Assembly (NCBI GenBank): GCA_964195335.1
Contig: CAXMPC010000164.1
Location: 1 to 28,195 of the forward strand
Source of the DNA: QNFN01 sp964195335
GTDB taxonomy: Bacteria > Pseudomonadota > Gammaproteobacteria > QNFN01
Direction: 5' to 3'
Length of the DNA: 28,195 bases
In this document: piece after piece, positions 23,027 to 28,195 of the stretch
Layout of the letters: each line of letters begins with the position of its first letter
Position numbering within the stretch: the stretch's first letter is position 1
The notes under the pieces: generated by a model
What the model saw: only the letters and a program-made list of their open reading frames with translations
Databases searched by the model: none
What the model was told of the DNA's origin: nothing
Program-made: the position numbers and the translations under genes

Positions 23027-24160
23027 ATGACCTACCTCGATCACAACGCGACCACGCCCCTCGATCCACGAGTGCGCGAGGCCATGCTGCCGTACCTCGG
23101 CGCAGAGCCGGGCAACCCGTCGAGCGCTCACCGTTACGGTCGCCGTGCCCGTGCCGCGCTCGATCGGGCGCGTGAGCAGGTCGCGACCCTGGTCGGCGTC
23201 CAGCCGCGCCAGGTCATCTTCACCAGCGGCGGTACCGAGGCCAACAATCTCGCCCTGTTCGGCCTGGCAGCCGTAGAGCGGCCCGGGCGTCTCGCCCTGA
23301 GCCCGGTCGAACACCCGTCGGTGATCGAGCCGGCACGGGCCCTGGAAAGAGAGGCGTGGGAACTCGACTGGCTGCCGGTGGACGCTGACGGTCGGGTCGT
23401 TGTCGCCGCCTGGGAACCCGCCGCGGAGACCCGCATCGTATCGACCATGTGGGCCAACAACGAGACTGGCGTCGTGCAGCCGGTGGCTGAGATCGCGGCG
23501 AAGGCGCGGGCGGCCGGCGCTCTGGTGCACAGCGACGCAGTACAGGCTCTGGGCAAGCTGCCGGTTGTCTTCCGGGACAGTGGCGCTCACCTGCTGACGT
23601 TGTCATCGCACAAGATCAACGGCCCCCAAGGGGCTGGTGCGCTGGTCGTCGATCCGGCGGTCGACCTGGCGTCACGGCAGCTCGGAGGCGGCCAGGAGCG
23701 TAGCTTGCGCAACGGCACCGAGAACCTGGCCGGTATTGTCGGATTCGGCATGGCGGCCGAGCTGGCTGGCGCCGGGCGCGAGGAGCGTGCGGAGACAAAC
23801 CGTGCGCTGATTGAGCGCCTGATGGATGGCCTGGACGGAATCCACGGAATCACGCTGTTCGCCTCCTCGGCCGAACGCCTGCCGAACACACTGCTGTTCG
23901 CCATCGACGGTATCGATGGCGAGGCACTGCTGCTGGCCCTCGATCGCGAGGGTCTGGCCGTCTCCAGTGGCTCCGCTTGCCACAGCGGCACCGGTACGCC
24001 CAGTCACGTCCTCAGTGCCATGGGTGTCCCGGACGCGGTCGCCCGCGGCGCGATCCGCGTCAGTGTTGGCCATGGCAACAACGCTGAGGATATAGACGCC
24101 CTGGTCGCCGCCCTGGGGCGCCAGGTCACCGCACTGCGTAAGCTGGTCGCCACGGCCTGA
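23027..24160 (+). CDS. Cysteine desulfurase, NifS-like, first of two
   Basis: This 377-residue fold-type I PLP enzyme removes sulfur from cysteine to form a persulfide. The PLP lysine is K196 (LSSHKINGPQGAG), and the persulfide cysteine is C318 in SSGSACHSGTG. The start YLDHNATTPLDPRVREAM and the NNETGV block are standard. Compared with the next gene the active-site loop resembles NifS (SACxSG) rather than IscS, and it lacks the IscS C-terminal extension. It may serve a different sulfur acceptor. It lies between iscR and the canonical iscS with 8 bases to the latter, so the two are co-expressed. No symbol is assigned because NifS-like and IscS-like cannot be separated safely here. Confidence 0.88.
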   Translation: MTYLDHNATTPLDPRVREAMLPYLGAEPGNPSSAHRYGRRARAALDRAREQVATLVGVQPRQVIFTSGGTEANNLALFGLAAVERPGRLALSPVEHPSVIEPARALEREAWELDWLPVDADGRVVVAAWEPAAETRIVSTMWANNETGVVQPVAEIAAKARAAGALVHSDAVQALGKLPVVFRDSGAHLLTLSSHKINGPQGAGALVVDPAVDLASRQLGGGQERSLRNGTENLAGIVGFGMAAELAGAGREERAETNRALIERLMDGLDGIHGITLFASSAERLPNTLLFAIDGIDGEALLLALDREGLAVSSGSACHSGTGTPSHVLSAMGVPDAVARGAIRVSVGHGNNAEDIDALVAALGRQVTALRKLVATA

Positions 24161-24168
24161 AACCACGC

Positions 24169-25389
24169 ATGACCCATCGCCGCCCCATCTACCTCGACTA
24201 CGCCGCGACCACCCCGGTCGATCCACGTGTGGCCGAGCGCATGGCCGCATGCCTGACTGCCGACGGTGTTTACGGTAACCCGGCATCGCGCTCGCACGCC
24301 CTCGGTTGGGAGGCCGAGCGGGCGGTCGAGAAGGCGCGGGGGCAGGTCGCCGACCTGGTCGGTGCCGATCCGCGTGAGCTGGTCTTTACCTCGGGGGCGA
24401 CGGAGTCGGACAACCTGGCGATCCTCGGCGCGGCCCGCGCGGCACGTGGGTGTGGACGCCACTTGGTCACCTGCAGTACGGAGCACAAGGCGGTGCTCGA
24501 CAGTTGCCGCCAACTCGAGCGCGAGGGGTGGGAGGTGACCTATCTCGATCCCGGGCGTAACGGTCTTCTGGTGCCGGAGCAGGTCACCGCGGCGCTGCGC
24601 GAAGACACCGTGCTGGTCTCCCTGATGCACGTCAACAACGAGACCGGCGTGATCCAGGACATTGCCGCCATCGGTGAGCGGGTACGCCGCCACGGGGCCC
24701 TGTTCCACGTTGATGCCGCCCAGAGTGCCGGCCGGTTGGAGATCGACCTGCGCCGATTGCCGGTCGACCTGATGGCGTTCTCCGCGCACAAGGTCTACGG
24801 TCCGAAGGGAGCCGGCGCCCTCTATGTCCGCGACCATCCCGGCCTGCGCCTCGAACCACTACTCCACGGCGGTGGCCAGGAACGGGGGCTGCGCCCGGGG
24901 ACTCTGGCGACCCACCAGATCGTCGGCATGGGCGAGGCATTCCGGATCGCGAGAGCGTCGCTGGCGAGCGAGGTCGCGGACCAGCGCGAGCTGCGCGACC
25001 GGCTATGGGAAGGATTGCGCCAGGTCGGTGGCATCCATCTCAACGGCGACCCCGAGCACCGGGTGGCGAACATCCTCAGCGTCTGTATCGACGGAGTTCA
25101 GGGCGAGGCCCTGATCATGGCCCTGCGCGAGGTGGCGCTCTCCTCCGGCTCGGCCTGCGCCTCGGCCAGCCGCGAACCGTCGCACGTGTTGCGTGCGCTC
25201 GGCCTGAGCGAGTCCGAGGTCGACAGCTCGATCCGACTCTCACTCGGGCGTTTCACCACCGCTGACGAGGTCGAGCGCGTGCTCGGTATGATCGCCATCA
25301 GCGTATCCCGCCTGCGCGACCTGGCCCGCGCACGCCAGGGAACCGATGGCGCCGGTGGTGGTCCATCTGCACATAAGACGGCCAGCTGA
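24169..25389 (+). CDS. iscS: Cysteine desulfurase IscS
   Basis: This 406-residue protein is the general housekeeping desulfurase type. It opens PIYLDYAATTPVDPRVAERM. The PLP lysine is K208 (FSAHKVYGPKGAG) and the catalytic cysteine is C330 in SSGSACASASREPSHVLRAL, nearly the E. coli pattern (K206, C328). It supplies sulfur for Fe-S clusters, thiamine and tRNA thiolation. The C-terminal extension after the family end (DLARARQGTDGAGGGPSAHK) is low in complexity and looks lineage-specific. Normally iscU follows; here iscA follows directly after 35 bases containing a hairpin. Confidence 0.92.
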   Translation: MTHRRPIYLDYAATTPVDPRVAERMAACLTADGVYGNPASRSHALGWEAERAVEKARGQVADLVGADPRELVFTSGATESDNLAILGAARAARGCGRHLVTCSTEHKAVLDSCRQLEREGWEVTYLDPGRNGLLVPEQVTAALREDTVLVSLMHVNNETGVIQDIAAIGERVRRHGALFHVDAAQSAGRLEIDLRRLPVDLMAFSAHKVYGPKGAGALYVRDHPGLRLEPLLHGGGQERGLRPGTLATHQIVGMGEAFRIARASLASEVADQRELRDRLWEGLRQVGGIHLNGDPEHRVANILSVCIDGVQGEALIMALREVALSSGSACASASREPSHVLRALGLSESEVDSSIRLSLGRFTTADEVERVLGMIAISVSRLRDLARARQGTDGAGGGPSAHKTAS

Positions 25390-25399
25390 CGCGCTGGCC
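25380..25399 (+). repeat. Hairpin around the iscS stop codon
   Basis: GGCCAGC (25380-25386) and GCTGGCC (25393-25399) form a perfect 7-base stem with a 6-base loop that contains the iscS TGA. There is no T-run. It sits just before the iscA ribosome site and could tune iscA translation or protect the upstream message. Confidence 0.5.
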
Positions 25400-25424
25400 T
25401 GGAACAGTTACTGGAGAACATGAC

Positions 25425-25748
25425 ATGGCTATCTCGATGACTGAACGAGCCGCGGCACGCCTCAACGAACTTCTCGCCAAACAACAGGACGGCGCGCTAC
25501 TCCGCCTCGGTGTTACCTCGGCCGGCTGCTCCGGGTTCGCCTACGTGATGGATTTCACTGACACGGTGGGCGAAGACGACGTCGAATTCGAAGAGCACGG
25601 CATTCCCCTGGTCATCGACCGCGAGCATCTCGGTTACCTCGAAGGCATGGAGGTCGACTTCACCCGCGACGGGCTGAACCAGAGTTTCACCTTCAACAAC
25701 CCGAACGTCTCCGCCACCTGTGGCTGCGGCGAGAGCTTCGCCGTCTGA
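25425..25748 (+). CDS. iscA: A-type Fe-S carrier IscA
   Basis: This 107-residue A-type carrier has the same length as E. coli IscA and the same three cluster-binding cysteines: C35 (SAGCSGFAY), C99 and C101 (CGCGESF). It accepts or delivers clusters, mainly [4Fe-4S], to target enzymes. The ATG at 25425 follows TGGAGA at a good distance; an ATG at 25420 is in another frame. It is the last gene of the iscR-led set before a strong terminator hairpin. Its usual neighbours (iscU upstream; hscB, hscA, fdx and iscX downstream) are absent from this window. Confidence 0.95.
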   Translation: MAISMTERAAARLNELLAKQQDGALLRLGVTSAGCSGFAYVMDFTDTVGEDDVEFEEHGIPLVIDREHLGYLEGMEVDFTRDGLNQSFTFNNPNVSATCGCGESFAV

Positions 25749-25780
25749 GGCGCCCCGGCCGCGTTGCCTGGCAAGGGGAC

Positions 25781-25799
25781 GGGCGCTAAACTGGCGCCC
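25781..25799 (+). repeat. Inverted repeat after iscA
   Basis: GGGCGC and GCGCCC flank TAAACTG, giving a 6-base stem 32 bases after the iscA stop and just before the main terminator. It may strengthen termination. Confidence 0.4.
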
Positions 25800-25812
25800 C
25801 GATTTCCCGCAC

Positions 25813-25843
25813 AAACCCGCGGTTCGCCGCGGGTTTCTGTTAT
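25813..25843 (+). terminator. Intrinsic terminator between iscA and ndk
   Basis: AAACCCGCGG and CCGCGGGTTT form a perfect 10-base stem capped by a TTCG tetraloop (25813-25836), followed by a T-rich tail (CTGTTATTCTT). This is the strongest terminator-like structure in the window and should end the iscR-iscA message. Confidence 0.75.
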
Positions 25844-25846
25844 TCT
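25838..25846 (+). promoter_or_regulatory. Extended -10 element for ndk
   Basis: TGTTATTCT follows the terminator stem directly and carries a TGn extension. The start would be near 25853, 20 bases before the ndk ATG. No good -35 is seen, because that position falls inside the hairpin. Confidence 0.35.
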
Positions 25847-25872
25847 TGCAACGATTTTTCCGGAGATTTCCG

Positions 25873-26304
25873 ATGGCTGTGGAACGCACCCTTTCGATCA
25901 TCAAGCCCGACGCTGTCGGCCGCAACCTGATCGGCCAGATCTATTCCCGTTTCGAGGCGGCCGGCCTGCGCATCGTCGCGGCCAGGATGATGCACCTTTC
26001 CCAGGAGCAGGCGGAAGGGTTCTACGCCGTGCATCGTGAACGGCCTTTCTACAAGGACCTGGTCGCCTTCATGACCTCCGGTCCGGTGATGGTGCAGGCG
26101 CTCGAGGGTGAGGACGCGATTACCGCCAACCGCGAGATCATGGGCGCGACCAATCCGGCCGAGGCGGCGCGCGGCACCATCCGTGCCGACTTTGCCACCA
26201 CGGTCGACGAGAACTGCGCACACGGCTCAGACGGACCCGATACCGCGGCCACCGAAATCGCCTTCTTCTTCACCGACGACGAGCTCTGCCCGCGGACCCG
26301 CTGA
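25873..26304 (+). CDS. ndk: Nucleoside diphosphate kinase
   Basis: This 143-residue enzyme keeps nucleoside triphosphates balanced by moving the gamma phosphate between nucleotides. It starts MAVERTLSIIKPDAVGRNLI, and the phosphohistidine is H117 in ENCAHGSD, as in E. coli. The ATG at 25873 follows CGGAG; the upstream open frame is not conserved. ndk-rlmN-pilF is the conserved gammaproteobacterial order after the isc genes. rlmN begins 3 bases downstream of its stop, so these genes form one unit. Confidence 0.97.
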   Translation: MAVERTLSIIKPDAVGRNLIGQIYSRFEAAGLRIVAARMMHLSQEQAEGFYAVHRERPFYKDLVAFMTSGPVMVQALEGEDAITANREIMGATNPAEAARGTIRADFATTVDENCAHGSDGPDTAATEIAFFFTDDELCPRTR

Positions 26305-26307
26305 ACC

Positions 26308-27396
26308 TTGAACGACCGGACCCCCTTCAACCTGCTCGACCTCGATCGCGAGGCGCTGCTCGAACTGCTGGCCGCACGTGGCGATCGGCCGTTCCGCGCG
26401 ACTCAGCTGATGAAGTGGATCTACCACCGCCAGGTCACCGACTACACGGCGATGACCGATTTGAGCGGCGAATTCCGCGCCTGGCTGACCGAAAACGCGC
26501 GGATCGAGCTGCCCACGGTGGCCAGCGACCAGCGCTCCAGGGATGGCACCCGCAAGTGGCTGCTTGAACTGGCAGACGGCAACTGTGTCGAGACGGTCTA
26601 CATCCCGGACGGTGAGCGCGGCACGCTCTGCGTCTCGTCACAGGTCGGCTGCCCGATCGACTGCAGCTTCTGCGCCACCGCGCGCCAGGGTTTCAGTCGC
26701 AACCTGACCGCCGGTGAAATCGTCGCCCAGCTCTGGCTGGCGCGCGCGGCGCTCGATGCTGAAAATACCGGGCAGCAGGTGACCAATGTCGTGCTGATGG
26801 GCATGGGTGAGCCGCTGCTCAACTTCCAGGCCGTGGTGCAAGCGACCAACCTGATGACGGACGATCTCGCTTTCGGCCTGTCCAAGCGTCGGGTGACACT
26901 CAGCACCTCGGGTATCGTGCCGGCAATGGACCGGCTGGCCGCAGTCAGCGACATCAGCCTGGCGGTCTCCATTCACGCCCCGAACGACGCCCTGCGCAGT
27001 GAACTGGTGCCGATCAACCGCAAGTATCCGTTACGTGAGGTGGTGGCTGCGGCCAAGCGTTACATCGGTGCCGACCGTTATCGTGTCGTTACCTTCGAGT
27101 ACGTGCTGCTGGCCGGGGTCAACGATCTGCCCGAGCAGGCGCGCGAGTTGGCCCGGGTACTGCGCACGGTCCCGGCCAAGGTCAACCTGATCCCGTACAA
27201 CCCGGTCGATGGCATCCATTACCGTCGTCCGGACGATGCCACCGTTGATGCCTTCCGTGCGGTGCTGCAGGCCCATGGGTTGGTCACCATCACGCGCAAG
27301 ACCCGTGGTGAAGATATCGATGCCGCCTGTGGTCAGCTGGTCGGCAAGGTGCAGTCGAAGCGCAGACGTGACCGCCACGTGGAGATTCGGAAATGA
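26308..27396 (+). CDS. rlmN: Dual-specificity 23S rRNA/tRNA adenine-C2 methyltransferase RlmN
   Basis: This 362-residue radical-SAM enzyme methylates C2 of A2503 in 23S rRNA and A37 in some tRNAs. The [4Fe-4S] cluster motif CPIDCSFC gives C115, C119 and C122. The two catalytic cysteines correspond to C108 (GTLCVSSQVG) and C341 (DIDAACGQLV), equivalent to C118 and C355 of the E. coli enzyme. The start is a TTG at 26308, 3 bases after the ndk stop; no ATG occurs before the conserved NLLDLDREALLELL block and the ribosome site is weak, so the start is the least certain part. Its stop overlaps the pilF start (ATGA). As an Fe-S enzyme it depends on the cluster pathway encoded upstream. Confidence 0.95.
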   Translation: MNDRTPFNLLDLDREALLELLAARGDRPFRATQLMKWIYHRQVTDYTAMTDLSGEFRAWLTENARIELPTVASDQRSRDGTRKWLLELADGNCVETVYIPDGERGTLCVSSQVGCPIDCSFCATARQGFSRNLTAGEIVAQLWLARAALDAENTGQQVTNVVLMGMGEPLLNFQAVVQATNLMTDDLAFGLSKRRVTLSTSGIVPAMDRLAAVSDISLAVSIHAPNDALRSELVPINRKYPLREVVAAAKRYIGADRYRVVTFEYVLLAGVNDLPEQARELARVLRTVPAKVNLIPYNPVDGIHYRRPDDATVDAFRAVLQAHGLVTITRKTRGEDIDAACGQLVGKVQSKRRRDRHVEIRK

Positions 27397-28169
27397 GCAT
27401 GCGCATGGCATGGCTACTGCTCGTGGCCGTACTCACTGGCTGCAGCGCCATGGGTGGATCAAACAGTGCCGACACCAGCTACGAGAATGCCGATGTCGTT
27501 CCAATCAAGGCGGCGGCCGAACCCAATGCGCTGCTCGGCATTGAGTACATGAAGGCGAGTCAGAATGACCAGGCGATGGAGCACCTGCAGCGGGCACTGA
27601 TCCATGACCCGGACTCACCGCTGGCGCACAGCGGCATCGCCGTGCTTTACGAACGACTCGGTGAGAACAGTCAGGCCGAGGCCCATTTCAAGCGGGCCAT
27701 CGAACTCGCGCCACGGGATTCCGACGCCGCCAACAATTACGGCCGTTTTCTCTGCGCCCTGGAGCGCTACGACGAGGCGACCGTCGCTTTCGAACTCGCG
27801 TTGGCCAACCCGCTCTACCAGACGCCGCAGAACACCTACACCAATCTCGGTCTGTGCGCGCTGCGCGATGGCGAACAGGATCTGGCCGAGCACTATTTTC
27901 GCCTGGCTCTCGGCAAGTCGCCGAATTTCCCGCCCGCACTGATGCAGATGGCCAAGTTAAGCTGGGGAACTGGCGATGCACTCCAGGCCCGGGCGTACTT
28001 GCAGCGATTGACCGCGCGTATTCGCCCGACCCCGTCCGTACTCTGGCTCGGGGTCCAGGTGGAACGCGAGCTTGGCGACCGTGGTGCGGCTGATAGCTAT
28101 GCGTTGAAGTTGCGTGAACTGTTCCCGACATCACCGGAAACCAAACTGCTGCTGACCTCGGAGAGATGA
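27393..28169 (+). CDS. pilF: Type IV pilus outer-membrane lipoprotein PilF/PilW (TPR)
   Basis: This 258-residue protein is a lipoprotein: MRMAWLLLVAVLTGC has a lipobox with the lipidated cysteine at about residue 17. The rest is a chain of TPR repeats, recognisable in AMEHLQRALIHDPDSPLAH, AHFKRAIELAPRDSDAAN and AEHYFRLALGKSPNFPPA. PilF/PilW proteins help the PilQ secretin assemble in the outer membrane. The start overlaps the rlmN stop (ATGA), the common rlmN-pilF-rodZ order. The symbol pilW is used for the same protein in some species. It would be matured by the LspA at the other end of this window. Confidence 0.9.
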   Translation: MSMRMAWLLLVAVLTGCSAMGGSNSADTSYENADVVPIKAAAEPNALLGIEYMKASQNDQAMEHLQRALIHDPDSPLAHSGIAVLYERLGENSQAEAHFKRAIELAPRDSDAANNYGRFLCALERYDEATVAFELALANPLYQTPQNTYTNLGLCALRDGEQDLAEHYFRLALGKSPNFPPALMQMAKLSWGTGDALQARAYLQRLTARIRPTPSVLWLGVQVERELGDRGAADSYALKLRELFPTSPETKLLLTSER

Positions 28170-28195
28170 TGATGGACGGCCTTGATAACGGTACC
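28166..28195 (+). CDS. Start of a following gene, possibly rodZ (partial)
   Basis: Three consecutive ATG codons (28166, 28169, 28172) in one frame overlap the pilF stop and read on as MMMDGLDNGT until the window ends. By position after pilF it may be rodZ, which encodes a membrane-anchored helix-turn-helix protein of the cell-shape machinery. Ten codons are too few to recognise it by sequence; the identity is inference from gene order only. Confidence 0.35.
   Translation, partial: MMMDGLDNGT

Noticed and set aside
1..28195. CRISPR array, tRNA or rRNA genes, prophage or integron
   Set aside because: No regularly spaced repeats, no cloverleaf-like segments and no integrase or phage genes were found while reading both strands.

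Overview
The window is about 28 kb of GC-rich bacterial chromosome carrying almost only housekeeping genes. Several blocks are gammaproteobacterial signatures: murJ-ribF-ileS-lspA, queA-tgt-yajC-secD-secF, suhB diverging from trmJ, an iscR-led Fe-S locus, and ndk-rlmN-pilF. The protein sequences and the IscR-type operator also fit Gammaproteobacteria. A Chromatiales-like sulfur or respiratory lineage would fit, but that is inference. No rRNA, tRNA, CRISPR array, integrase or intact insertion sequence was seen.

Layout. (1) 1-5427 (+): the 3' part of murJ, then ribF, ileS and lspA, followed by a Gdt1/UPF0016 cation exporter (5482-6060). (2) 6069-10012 (-): a tightly packed six-gene transcription unit. 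Read in its own direction it runs DUF1538, DUF1538, P-II-like protein, two-CBS protein, ampD, and a cysteine-synthase-like gene broken by a nonsense codon and a frameshift. (3) 10260-12452 (+): rlmB, then a periplasmic cupredoxin and an ethylbenzene-dehydrogenase-gamma-like haem protein. A REP-like repeat cluster follows. (4) 12743-14440 (-): a membrane diguanylate cyclase with a c-type haem motif in its periplasmic sensor. (5) 14586-19964 (+): queA-tgt-yajC-secD-secF. (6) 19983-22481: suhB (-) diverging from trmJ-cysE (+). (7) 22542-25748 (+): iscR, two cysteine desulfurases in tandem, and iscA. (8) 25873-28195 (+): ndk, rlmN, pilF and the first codons of another gene.

The most interesting regions are three. 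First, the DUF1538 pair is coupled to a P-II-like and a CBS protein, which looks like a cation antiporter with built-in small-ligand sensors. Second, the Fe-S locus keeps regulator, desulfurases and A-type carrier but has no iscU, hscB, hscA, fdx or iscX, although the flanking genes ndk-rlmN-pilF are in their usual place. Third, there is the haem-sensing diguanylate cyclase, with the cupredoxin/haem-protein pair on the other side of the repeat cluster. Cysteine supply (cysE) is placed directly upstream of the Fe-S locus, and the IscR-type operator overlaps the cysE stop codon.
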